Of a DNA stretch of 64,000 nt, positions 22,225 through 31,480 are shown in pieces. The DNA lies in assembly GCA_963575745.1 (NCBI GenBank), contig CAUYUJ010005692.1:434897-498896 (forward strand). Reading direction: 5' to 3'. How positions within the stretch are numbered: the stretch's first letter is position 1; each line of letters begins with the position of its first letter. This stretch comes from Prorocentrum cordatum (taxonomy: Eukaryota; Sar; Dinophyceae; Prorocentrales; Prorocentraceae). The notes under the pieces were generated by a model. It ran no database searches. It had not been told where the DNA came from and was given only the letters and a program-made list of their open reading frames with translations. A program made the translations under genes and the position numbers.

Positions 22225-22857
22225 TCATGTGCTTCTCCCCCACGACGGCCCCTCGCGCATGAGGAAGACGCCGCACGCGCAGCCCGCGCGATTGAGGCCG
22301 TGCATGCAGTGCACGAGCACGGAGCGCCCGTCCTCCCGGCAGCGGCGCAGGAACACGACCAGCTCGTCGAAGTGCTCCGACATCGGGTACCCCAGGGCGT
22401 CCTCGGTAGACAGCCCGAGGTACCTCGAGGTGGGGTCGAGATGGATCGAGGGCGCGGTATGTTTTTTTTTGTTATCAGCGCTATTTTGGAGAAGGGGGAG
22501 GAAGAGGCGAGAGGGTACGGTATGTTTTTGGCCCTCTTTGGGCCTCTGGGGACCTCTGAAGGCCTCCAGGGACCTCTGGAGGTCGGTGCCCAGACGGAGA
22601 TACCAGATGTCGTCGCTGTCGAGCTGCCTCCTGTAGTACTCCGTGTCGAATTGCATGTCGTCCCATCTCTTGTCCTCCTCCGCGACGTCCTCGGGGCACT
22701 CCCTGTTCAGGGCGATGCGGAGGCCCTGCTCGATCTTGCAGTCCTTCACGGCCATGTTCACAACGGCGCGGACTCTCCTCTCCCGGAGCGCCTCGAAGTT
22801 CATCGCGTCGTCGACGTCGCCGAGCCACATGGTAAACTCCTGTAGGGGCACGGACAC
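22225..22857 (-). CDS. dual-specificity protein phosphatase (catalytic exon)
   Basis: This 210-codon open frame matches the dual-specificity/tyrosine phosphatase fold, which removes phosphate from Ser/Thr/Tyr through a cysteinyl intermediate. The N-terminal strand-helix (MWLGDVDDAMNFEALRERRV, residues 10-29, then AVVNMA) fits the start of the domain. HCMHGLNRAG at 183-192 is the HCx5R signature with catalytic Cys184 and Arg190. Asp153 in LSTEDALGYP is a plausible general acid. The domain normally continues past FLM, so this is not the whole gene; a further exon is likely at 21.7-21.8 kb, and the Met start may be internal. Residues ~93-137 are atypical: repeat-like sequence plus a 21-codon insertion between KHTVPS and KHTAPS. 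It is either an unspliced intron or an in-frame insertion. Cytosolic or nuclear; substrate unknown. Confidence 0.8.
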   Translation of the reverse strand: MSVPLQEFTMWLGDVDDAMNFEALRERRVRAVVNMAVKDCKIEQGLRIALNRECPEDVAEEDKRWDDMQFDTEYYRRQLDSDDIWYLRLGTDLQRSLEAFRGPQRPKEGQKHTVPSRLFLPLLQNSADNKKKHTAPSIHLDPTSRYLGLSTEDALGYPMSEHFDELVVFLRRCREDGRSVLVHCMHGLNRAGCACGVFLMREGPSWGRST

Positions 22858-23330
22858 ATACAGATAATGCTACTCCCCAGGCCTCTCCCAGGGCGCGCTC
22901 TGATCAGGATCGAGAGGCGAATCCAGCCGAGGCGACGAGGGCTTCCTGGGAGGCCCCCGAAAAAACAGGAGGCGAAAGCGGGGGGATGGCATCGGGCGTC
23001 GGCACGGGCATGTCTGGCCGCACCTCCACTCAAAACCTGCCCCCAGACTCATCCAGCGGTCCATCCTGGAAAGCAATTCGAGATATGTCCAGCCGTGGCG
23101 GCGAGAGCCTCCAGCAACGGCCAGAAGCCTGAGAAGCAAAGACCTCGACGTCTACGACGTCTCGGCATCTCAAAGGGCGGGATCCTGAGGGAAGAGGGTC
23201 CGGCTCTTCATCCTGCATCGTTGTCATGGCACCGACAACCCAGGACCCGTTCCCCTCAGGACCCCCCCCTCATCCTTCTTGGGAAGGCGCCAACATGGAC
23301 CAGCGACGCGTGGACTGGCGACAGGTCCCC

Positions 23331-23501
23331 AAGGGCTCCCAACTTCGCGCTTCGCGCTGCGCGAAGCGCGAAGCGCGAATAACTTCGCGCTCTCGCGCCG
23401 CCCTCCCAAAGGGAGAAGAGGAGGACGAGGAGGAGGGGGAGAAGGAACGAGGACCGCGAAGCGCGAAGCGCGAATAACTTCGCGCCCTCGAGGGAGCCCT
23501 T
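23331..23501. mobile_element. 171-bp terminal-inverted-repeat element, copy A
   Basis: Starts AAGGGCTCCC and ends GGGAGCCCTT, a perfect 10-bp terminal inverted repeat. Subterminal CTTCGCGC/GCGCGAAG motifs form further hairpins, and the middle is a short purine tract (GAGGAGGACGAGG). It is flanked by ~56-bp direct repeats (23275-23330 and 23503-23558, four mismatches) beginning CTTCTTGGGAAGGCGC. No coding capacity, so non-autonomous. Confidence 0.85.
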
Positions 23502-23671
23502 GCTTCTTGGGAAGGCGCAGACATGGACCAGCGACGCGTGGACTGGCGACGGGCCCCGCTCTTCACAGAATGGGCGCGCTCCGTCGCCGAGTCGGGCGGC
23601 ACTGGCCTCACGTTCGGGGGGGAGGCTCCCCGATCCGGGGATCTGGCCCCCACGCGTTCACATCGGTATCC

Positions 23672-23842
23672 AAGGGCTCCCAACTTCGCGCTTCGCGCTG
23701 CGCGAAGCGCGAAGCGCGAATAACTTCGCGCTCTCGCGCCGCCCTCCCAAAGGGAGAAAAGGAGGACGAGGAGGAGGGGGAGAAGGAACGAGGACCGCGA
23801 AGCGCGAAGCGCGAATAACTTCGCGCCCTCGTGGGAGCCCTT
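23672..23842. mobile_element. 171-bp terminal-inverted-repeat element, copy B
   Basis: Nearly identical to copy A (a few differences by eye), with the same 10-bp terminal inverted repeat. It is flanked by different direct repeats of ~58 bp (23613-23670 and 23846-23904, two mismatches and one indel) beginning TTCGGGGGGGAGGCTCCCCG. The flank sequence is unrelated to that of copies A and C, so the repeats belong to the target and not to the element. Confidence 0.85.
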
Positions 23843-23889
23843 GCTTTCGGGGGGGAGGCTCCCCGATCTGGGGATCTGGCCCCCAAGCG

Positions 23890-24165
23890 TTCCACATCGG
23901 TATCGGTGTGCCCTCCCCCGTCTGATCCTCGCCGTCGCCGAGGACGGCCGTGGCCGCCCAGCCGGGCCCATCGCGCTCGGCCGGATAGCCCGCCTCTATG
24001 AGGGCCATGCCGTTGACCTCTATCAGCTCCAGGAGCTCCTCGCACGCCTGTCGCGCCGCCAAGATGGAGAGTGTTGGGATGCATGTCTTTCGCCCCGTCT
24101 GGGCCTCGGGGAGGCTCCCCGTCGCCACCAGCGGATTATCCTCGAGAGTGCAGCCGTCGTGTTAG
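23890..24165 (-). CDS. coding-like exon, unknown protein
   Basis: Minus-strand frame with a clean protein-like run: EDNPLVATGSLPEAQTGRK, then CIPTLSILAARQACEELLEL, then IEVNGMALIEAGYPAERDGP and GWAATAVLGDGEDQTGEG. The helical, acidic middle is unlike the surrounding repeats. It ends in or near the target duplicate of element copy B, so that insertion lies at or just past its 3' end. No family recognised. It may belong to the same minus-strand transcription unit as the phosphatase about 1 kb downstream. Confidence 0.45.
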
Positions 24166-24404
24166 CACAGGCGACGCCAAAACAGTCGAACCTCGGCCTC
24201 GAACAGGCCCCCCGACCTAGATACTCAAGGAACAAACGAACAGAACCCCTTCTCCGGATGGGGGATCGACTACAGAATCCCACCAACCCTCTGGGCGTAG
24301 GTGGTTTAGGGAGTTTCCTCGGGGAGGGGTTTATCACTGCTCCCTTTTAATATACACCCCCTCCCCCAGGCGACTGGGACTCAACCCAAGTCCATGAGGG
24401 TCCC

Positions 24405-24615
24405 CCCCACCATCCCTTGCAAATAACAATACAAAGCACACTCTGCCCCCACCATCCTTTGCAACAAACAATACAAAAGACACTCTGTCTCCAAATTCGG
24501 AGCATGCGCAGCGAACCCGATGCGGCCTCCCTCCACCGTCACTGTCAAAAAACAGAATACACTTGGCGGCGGCGGCGGCGGCGGCGGCGGGGGCAGCGGC
24601 GGCGGCGGCTGCGGC

Positions 24616-24646
<31 letters not shown>

Positions 24647-24805
24647 ACTGCGGCGGCAGCGGGGGCGGCGGCGGCGGCGGCGGCGGCGGGCGCGGCGGGC
24701 AGCGCGGCGGCGGCGGCAGCGGCGGACAGCGGCGGCGGCGGCGGCGCGGTGCTGGCGGCGGCGGCGGCGGGCGGCGGCGGCGGCGGCGGCGGCGGCGACG
24801 GCGGA
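24405..24805. repeat. 41-bp direct duplication, then GGC-rich microsatellite
   Basis: CCCCCACCATCC(C/T)TTGCA and AACAATACAAA repeat at about 24405-24445 and 24446-24487. 24563-24803 is an imperfect GGC/GGCGGCAGC tract that yields poly-Gly, poly-Ala, poly-Arg and poly-Pro frames only. Confidence 0.85.
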
Positions 24806-24809
24806 TTGG

Positions 24810-25940
24810 CCCCCAGTAGCTGGCCATCCAAAGACGACTGCTGCATATGCTGCGGTTCGGGCCAGGCCCGGGTGCTACGTATGTGTTGGGAGGGGGGGTG
24901 GGAGTGAGCGCGACGGCTTGCGGGAGGGGAGGGCGTCTTGACCCCTCCCCCATTACCCCCTCCCCTGGACCTCGACGGGGGGTTCCGCGACGCGTTGGAG
25001 CGTCCAAAACGGCCTCGGCGAGGAAGCCAGAATCATTGGTTATACAAAGGTTTTGGCCCCATGTTGGCTTCCTGGGGGGAGGGAGGGGCTAATTTAGCCC
25101 CCCCCTCCTGTGATCGATCTCCTCCCCAAAAGGCGCCCAGGAGGCCCCAAGAGGGCCCCGAAATGGCCACATGATGGCCCCATGTTGCCCCAAAAAGCCC
25201 CCAAGAGGCCCCCAGGATGCCCCCAAGAGGCTCCCAAGAGACCCCCAAGAGGCCCCAAGAGGCCACCCAGAGGCACCCAAGACGTTCCAAGAGGCGAGAT
25301 TGCCAAAATCATTGATTCTACAACGGTTTCGACCACGTTTGGGCCTCCTGGGAAGGGAGGGGGGGTACTGCTTCACATGACTCCAAAGGGCCTGGGAGAG
25401 CCCAAGATTGACCTCCAAGATGGCTCAAGATATTCCAAGATGCCTCAAAATGGTTCCCACGATGCTCCAAGAGGCCCCAAGACCGCTTCAAGACGGCTCC
25501 AAGTGGCCAAAGAGCTCCCCCGGGAGGCCCCGATGAGACCAAAATCCGTCCAAAACCTAAGGCAAATCAAAGTGGCGGGCTTTCTCGCCTGTTGGCTTCC
25601 GATGGCCATCCGAGGCTTCACGATGACTCCAAGATGGCCCAAGAGGGATCCAAGAGCGCTCCCAAGGCTCCCAAGAGCGCTTCAAAAGCGCCCCAAGAGG
25701 CGCCCAGGAGCGCCCCAGAGGCCTCCAAGAGGCCCCCAAGAGACCCCCAAGAAACCCCAAGAAGCTCTCCGAGGCACCCAAGACGCTGTAAGACTGTAAG
25801 AGGCGTCCAGGACCGCCAAGAGGCCCCTAAGACGCTCCAAGAGGCCTCCACTGGGGGACCCGTCCTCTGTGTGTTGCCCACTTCCCTGATCGAGGCACTT
25901 CCTCTGGGCATCGTTTCTGGATGGGCTGGCGGGGTTATGT
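24810..25940. repeat. dispersed repeat family III, copy 2 (longest)
   Basis: Starts near CCCAGTAGCTGGCCATCC and carries TATGTGTTGGGAGG, GGTGGGAGTGAGC, CGTCCAAAACGGCCTCG, GAGGAAGCCA and GGCCCCATGTTGGC. A long CCCCAAGAGGCCC-type core with ~11-bp spacing follows (25130-25850). The 3' end has GTGTTGCCCACTTCCCTG and ATCGTTTCTGGATGGGCTGG. Copy 3 at 58865-59410 shares the middle and the 3' end; copy 1 shares the 5' part. No open frame with protein character. Confidence 0.8.
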
Positions 25941-26770
25941 TTTAGTCAGCGGCCGCGGGCGAGCGCGCCAGCGGCGAGTCCAGTCAAAGCGGGGCACGCA
26001 ACGACAAGTTCACCTAAAGCAACGGAGGGCGGCCTCACCTAAAGCGGCTAAGCGGGGCCTCGCGCAACACCTCAGCGGCGGACCGGCGAGTGGAGGGGGC
26101 AGATCACTCAGAGTCGTACTGCCAGCGCGCAGGTATGCATGGCGTCGGAAGCATCAGGCAGGCGGGAAGAACGACAACCAAGGACAGAAGCCGAGTGATT
26201 AATGCAAGGGCGCGAACCCCGGACAACTGCGAGAGTATCAGGGTGGCCGCAGCCGGGAGGACCGACAGTCGAAGGTCGAATTGATGCCATGGTGGGCGTG
26301 AGCGTTGGCAGGCTGCGAGAACCCACGGTGGCCGAAGCCGCAAAGTCCCACGGCAGCAGAACGCACGAGCACGGGAAGCAGCAAAGCAGCCGCGCGGCCA
26401 AAATGGCGCGGGTCACCACGGACAAGTGCATGAAAAGGCGCCAGGATAGGCGCACACCACGAGCCCTGAAGAGGGTCACGGGCCCGGAGTCAGCACACCG
26501 AAGGTGGCGACAGGCGAGCAACGGCACCACGGGGAAGACCCGGAACTGAAACCAGGGTTGCGGCCGCAACGTGGCAGAAGCACGGAAGTCTGAGCTGTGT
26601 CACAAACGGCCGTCGGCCCCGTGGAGGGGAAGAGAAACCGCGACTTGGGCGGAAAAGCGGGAAGCCCGTACGGTGGGGGACGACACCACCGACCGACGGG
26701 GAGAGCGGGGGCCAAGCCGAGGGGGGGGGACACCCCGACCCGGCAGGCCGCCCGGTAGCGCGGGGAAGGG
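25941..26770. other. spacer, no gene seen
   Basis: GC-rich sequence of mixed composition with no tandem unit and only featureless short frames on both strands. Confidence 0.4.
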
Positions 26771-26776
26771 ACGCGC

Positions 26777-27487
26777 CAGGGGTCAGGTGGACCACGGCTC
26801 CAGCGGTAGCCCACGAGTCAGTGTTGTCAGCGGTCCGCTGTCCCTGTCCCGAGGGCCGGGAGCAACGGGGGCTGGGCAGGGAGAGGCACCAGGGAAGGAG
26901 CACTGCCTGCAAGCCAAGCGGCGGCCACAGCAGGGACTGCAGCAGGCGCGTCTAGGGTGAAACAAAGGGAGGGGGACAGTGGACCACGGCCCCGGCGGAG
27001 ACCCACGAGCCAGTATTGCCATCAGTCCGCTGTCCCTGTCCCGAGGGCAAGGAGCAACGGGGGCTGGGCAGGGAGAGGCACCAGGGAAGGAGCACTGCCT
27101 GCAAGCCAAGCGGCGGCCACAGCAGGGACTGCAGCAGGCGCGTCTAGGGTGAAACAAAGGGGGGGGGACAGTGGACCACGGCCCCGGCGGAGACCCACGA
27201 GTCAGTATTGTCAGCAGTCCGCTGTCCCTGTCCCGAGGGCCGGCAGCAACGGGGGCTGGGCAGGGAGAGGCACCAGGGAAGGAGCACTGCCTGCAAGCCA
27301 AGCGGCGGCCACAGCAGGGACTGCAGCAGGCGCGTCTAGGGTGAAACAAAGGGGGGGGGACAGTGGACCACGGCCCCGGCGGAGACCCACGAGCCAGTAT
27401 TGCCAGCAGTCCGCTGTCCCTGTCCCGAGGGCCCGGAGCAACGGGGGCTGGGCAGGGAGTGGCACCAGGGAAGGAGCACTGCCTGTA
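26777..27487. repeat. tandem array of ~191-bp units
   Basis: Nearly four units. GCGTCTAGGGTGAAACAAAG recurs at about 26948, 27139 and 27331, a spacing of 191-192 bp. Units share GTGGACCACGGCCCCGGCGG, GTCCGCTGTCCCTGTCCCGA, GGGGGCTGGGCAGGGAG and GGAAGGAGCACTGCCTG and differ at few sites, so the array is young. A 492-codon minus-strand frame through it is a repeat translation. Confidence 0.92.
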
Positions 27488-27492
27488 AATTG

Positions 27493-27765
27493 CCCCCCCC
27501 CCCCCCCCCCCCGAGCCCGTCCTCCCCCCTTCATTCCCCGTCCAGTAGGAAGAGGAGGAGGAGGTGGAGGAGGAGGTGGAGGAGGAGAAGGAGGATGATG
27601 AGGGGGAGGAGGAGGAGGAGGAGGAGGAGGAGGAGGAGGAGGAGGAGGAGGAGGAGGAGGAGGAGGAGGAGGAGGAGGAGGAGGAGGAGGAGGAGGGAGG
27701 AGGAGAGGAGGAGGAGGAGGAGGAGGAGGAGGAGGAGGAGGAGGAGGAGGAGGAGGAGAGGGGGG
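27493..27765. repeat. poly-C run and GGA microsatellite
   Basis: 27493-27512 is twenty C in a row. 27547-27762 is a long GGA trinucleotide tract broken by a few GGGA units. The array abuts the 191-bp satellite. Confidence 0.95.
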
Positions 27766-27873
27766 TCCACCGCGGGTGCTGCGGGAGCCACGTCCAGGGC
27801 GATACGAGCGGGGGCCGCCGTCGGCGGTCCCCGCCCAAGCCCCTGAACATACGCAGGTCGGAGGTCCAAACCC

Positions 27874-28044
27874 TAGGGCTCCCAGCTTCGCGCTTCGCGC
27901 TGCGCGAAGCGCGAAGCGCGAATAACTTCGCGCCCTCGCGCCGCCCCCCCAAAGGGAGAACAGGAGGACGAGGAGGAGGGGGAGAAGGAGCGAGGACCGC
28001 GAAGCGCGAAGCGCGAATAACTTCGCGCCCTCGAGGGAGCCCTT
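27874..28044. mobile_element. 171-bp terminal-inverted-repeat element, copy C
   Basis: Same element as copies A and B with about eight differences; the left terminal base is T instead of A. It is flanked by 28-bp direct repeats (27845-27872 and 28046-28073, one mismatch) beginning GAACATACGCAGG and ending GGTCCAAACC, unrelated to the flanks of the other copies. Confidence 0.85.
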
Positions 28045-28316
28045 GGAACATACACAGGTCGGAGGTCCAAACCAGGGGTGGCAAGCGACCACTGCACGCT
28101 GCATGAACGAGGCACCGAAACCTTTTCTGGCCGAACGGGCCCCACGTTAGGCGACAGCGATAACATCGAACCGCGTTCCTGCTTGGCCTCACGTGCCCTA
28201 TTTTAGCTGAAGAGGCAAAGGCACAGCCACGGCGAGCCCGGCAGGCCTGAGGTCTGCACATCTGGAGAGGATAGCTGCGGCCGGCTGCCCTCTGGGGCGT
28301 CAGGTCGGCGTCGCGT

Positions 28317-28454
28317 CTAGAATTGATTTACTCCAACATGGATGTTCCCCGCCGAATATACAAGAAACGCGTACATGTGTTGTAGATCTACGGGACATGG
28401 AACGCATCGTGTCGTAGATTCGGCGGGAACGTTTTGTGTCGTAAAATCAATTAG
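28317..28454. mobile_element. AT-richer foldback element, ~138 bp
   Basis: The left end CTAGAATTGATTTAC and the right end GTAAAATCAATTAG are inverted copies. The match continues inward imperfectly to CCCCGCCGAAT on the left and ATTCGGCGGG on the right (about 37-bp arms). TA lies at both outer ends, compatible with a TA target. The interior is a secondary hairpin around TAGATCTA. Its lower GC stands out from the surroundings. Confidence 0.5.
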
Positions 28455-29220
28455 TCGATCCCCTACTCGACTCAGGAGTCCGAAGTGGTCCTTATTTCGG
28501 CGTGTTGACTGCATGGTCCTAGCCCCGCGTCCTGGCGCCGATCTTGACCCTGCAGCCCAGACCTTCTTACGTCGCTGACAAAAGAAGCCGTGGGAGATGC
28601 TTCGCGAATCTGTGGTTCCTCGGGGGCCTCACTGGGCCCCAGAGCCGCCGAGAAACTCGAGATGGGAACGGGGTCCCTGAGGGAAGGGGTCTGGACATCC
28701 GGGCAGCCACGCTATGACGAAATCAGGACGTCGGAGGCCTGGGTCCAACAGCTGCTGGAAGCCTGCTCTGGAGCCCTGGGGAACAGCGGGTGTGGATGTC
28801 TGTCTGCCCCGCAGGGGGGGGGGGGGGGGGCGGATCTTCACCACCGCCCCGCGAGAGGCCCTCGAGTTCCACGGGGCAGCACTCCGAGGCGGTGGACATG
28901 GATGTACGGCAGGTCCGCGTCGTGACAACATCCAGGTCGATGTGTGACACCGCGTGGACCATTCAGCCTTGAGCGATCGCGGCTTCCCGCAAGCGAAGAT
29001 CGTTAGATGTCGGCAGATTCAGGGTCACCGGCTTCGTTCGAACACCCGCGCTGGAGTCGCCGCCGCGTCGACACGGCGCGAACATGCCGCATTTTGTCGG
29101 TGGACCTTGCTCGCGAAAGAGCTCTGCTGGAGGAGCGTCATCGGGTTCCGCTCGCGCTCGGCCTCCTGGTCCTTGGGGTCCAGGGCCCGGCTGTGCACCC
29201 CGGGGAGCGACAGCATGCTT
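28455..29220. other. spacer, no gene seen
   Basis: Contains a 15-nt G run at 28816-28830. No domain or tandem repeat recognised. Confidence 0.4.
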
Positions 29221-29221
29221 C

Positions 29222-29505
29222 CGGAGAGGAGGAGGAGGAGGAGGAGGAGGAGGAGGAGGAGGAGAAAGGAAGAGGAGGAGAAGGAGGGGGAGGAGGAGCA
29301 GGAGGAGGAGGAGAAGGAGAAAGGAGAAAGAGGAGGAGATAGGAGGAGGATGGGGAGGAGGAGGAGGAGGAGAAGGAGGAGGAGGAGGAGGAGAAGGAGG
29401 AGGAGGAGGGAGGAGGAGGAGGAGGGAGGAGGAGGAGGGAGGAGGAGAAGGGAGGAAGGAGGGAGGAGGAGAAGGAGGAGGAGGAGGAGGAGAGTTCTGT
29501 AAACA
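29222..29505. repeat. GGA/GAA purine microsatellite
   Basis: About 280 bp of GGAGGAGGA with GAAGGA interruptions, all purine on the plus strand. Such mirror-type purine tracts can form intramolecular triplex. Confidence 0.95.
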
Positions 29506-31030
29506 TCAACGCGAATGCAGCCCACATGCACCCCCAAAGGCGGGCGAGCGCTCTGGGGGTTACTCTGACTTCCACGTCTGCACAATGAAAAACAAGCCAA
29601 GAGAAGCCAAGCCAGGCTCTCACGCAGCTCATTGAGACGAGGGCGACCACGGCACGGGCACAGCAGCGAGCACCCTCCCCCAGACCAGCTGGTGGGCGCG
29701 AAAGACAACAAACTGTTCGGGAGACCGTGGCGAGGACACCAGCTGCCGCCTAGGGGCGACGGGGGCCCGGCGAGCGCCGCTATGAACTCAGCGACTCGCA
29801 CGAAGCCAGGCCGCTCGTACGCGCGTATCGACCTTCGGCCCCGGACGCCCCTCGGCTGCTCACGCCGCTGGCACAGCTGCAAGGCGCGGGCCGCGGTGGA
29901 AGCCAACAGAATGCAAGCGGCGTGGGCGACGGGCAAACCTGGCGGCAGGCTGCCGCGCCAGACTGGAGCAGACGAGGTCCTGCCGTCGGCCACGCAGCGG
30001 CGCGCCGAGGGCATAGCAGGGCGCTGCACGAGACCCACTACAAAGACCCACAGCAGGGTGGCCCCTCACAGGCACACCTGGCCAAAGGGGCCAGGCTGCA
30101 CCTAGACAGGGGCCGCGACAGATCAGCGACACAAGCTCGAGAAAAAACGGCGGGAGGACGCGCGGCTCATCCCAACCCGCGACGCCTTCCCGCCTTCCAA
30201 AGGCGCCCAGAGACAGAGAGGATTCGGACAAGCCAGCAACCCAGAATCCGAAGAAAGAGGCGCGGCCTGCATCGTGGCCTCCTCACCACAAGCTTGGACA
30301 GAGTCCTGCGCGGCCAGTCCACCAGTCAACAAACGCTGGAAATACTGCCCGTGGACCAACACTACGAGCAGCACGAGGAAAGCCGCAGAAGAGCCAACAG
30401 AACCTGAGCCAGCCACGAGGCCGTCAGCGGACCGACCTGACCGTGAACACCGCCGAGCTGTCTCTACAGCTGTCAGTTCCCCCGAAGGGGCCTGGCATCA
30501 GCCAAGCCCGCAGCCGGACCCGCCTGACCATGCGCGCCGCCAGACGGCCACGCCAGCAAGGCACTGCGCGCTAGGACGCCTGTCACAAGGCCATAGAATT
30601 TGTCGAAGCTATAGACCCCGCCCCAGTATCCTTGGCGCCTTAGCCAAGACAGGCGGGCGCTGCTCCAGATAAACGCACCACACCACCTCGAGCACAGGTA
30701 GCAATCAACCACAGCCGAACAGGAAAGAACAGACAACTCCGCCGCAGATTGTCGGCAGAGCCCAGGTTCGCGCGCAAAGGCCCCGTGGGCTCCAGAGCAC
30801 CTGCCAAAAGGGGGTTCGGCGGATGAGCGGGAGACTTGAAAAAAACACGGAGCAACTCCAGAACCCGCTGAAGCGGAGATGGGGAGTCGGCGGGGGCCTG
30901 ACTACCGCAAACACTGGGGCCCGTGCTGACCTCGCTATCTGACAGGCCCCAGCAAGGTCACTTGGGCAGGGGCTCGGCGGCGAAACGGCACGCCCACTTA
31001 ACCCCAGCAGTCCAGTGGGCAACCCCCTCC
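29506..31030. other. spacer, no confident gene
   Basis: Open frames on both strands lack recognisable motifs. 30260-30330 resembles part of the 470-bp repeat unit. Because LINE RNase H sequence lies just upstream on the minus strand, some of this may be decayed LINE 3' sequence, but I cannot show it. Confidence 0.35.
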
Positions 31031-31480
31031 TCATCCGCAGGCGCTGGGCGAGTGACGCGATGCTCCAGCCTTGGCGGCCGCGTCGGCATGAACGTTCCCA
31101 TGCCGCCTGACTCGTTCATACTCTGGGAGCCCCTCCACCCAGGGGCCCAAGTGATCCCCCACCACGCATGCGCTCCGAAGGAGGGGGAACTCGTTGACAT
31201 ACTGGAAAAACTGAGTACGCACGCTTGAACGACAGCCTCTCCGAAGCCAGAAGATCACGGCGCATCACAACAGCTGCGCAGTCCGGAAAACCCCCCGACC
31301 CCCCACAAGCCTGCGAACTGGCCGAAGACTCCGCTGCTGACGGGCTCCGCGGAAGCGGAGAACGCACTGGGCCGTTGATCGCGGACAAGAGGGCGCCGTC
31401 GTCTTCGACGCGACACAGCCCGCAGCCCGCTCGGCCCAGGTCGGTAAATGGATGCTTGAAACGCGACGCGCCGAAGAAAA
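31031..31480 (-). pseudogene. LINE RNase H domain relic
   Basis: Two minus frames together resemble an RNase H domain, which degrades RNA in RNA-DNA hybrids. The upstream frame (about 31480-31230) has INGPVRSPLPRSPSAAESSA, whose Glu fits the helix glutamate, then FPDCAAVVM, whose Asp fits the strand-4 aspartate. The downstream frame (31258-31031) ends with RRHGNVHADAAAKAG, the typical C-terminal GN..AD.AAK signature with the last catalytic Asp. The two frames overlap near 31240, so a frameshift breaks the domain. RNase H after the reverse transcriptase is usual in some LINE clades; the reverse transcriptase itself is not visible here. Confidence 0.6.

Noticed and set aside
26783-28261. 492-codon minus-strand frame
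   Set aside because: It crosses the 191-bp array, a poly-C run, a 215-bp GGA microsatellite and element copy C; composition follows the repeats.
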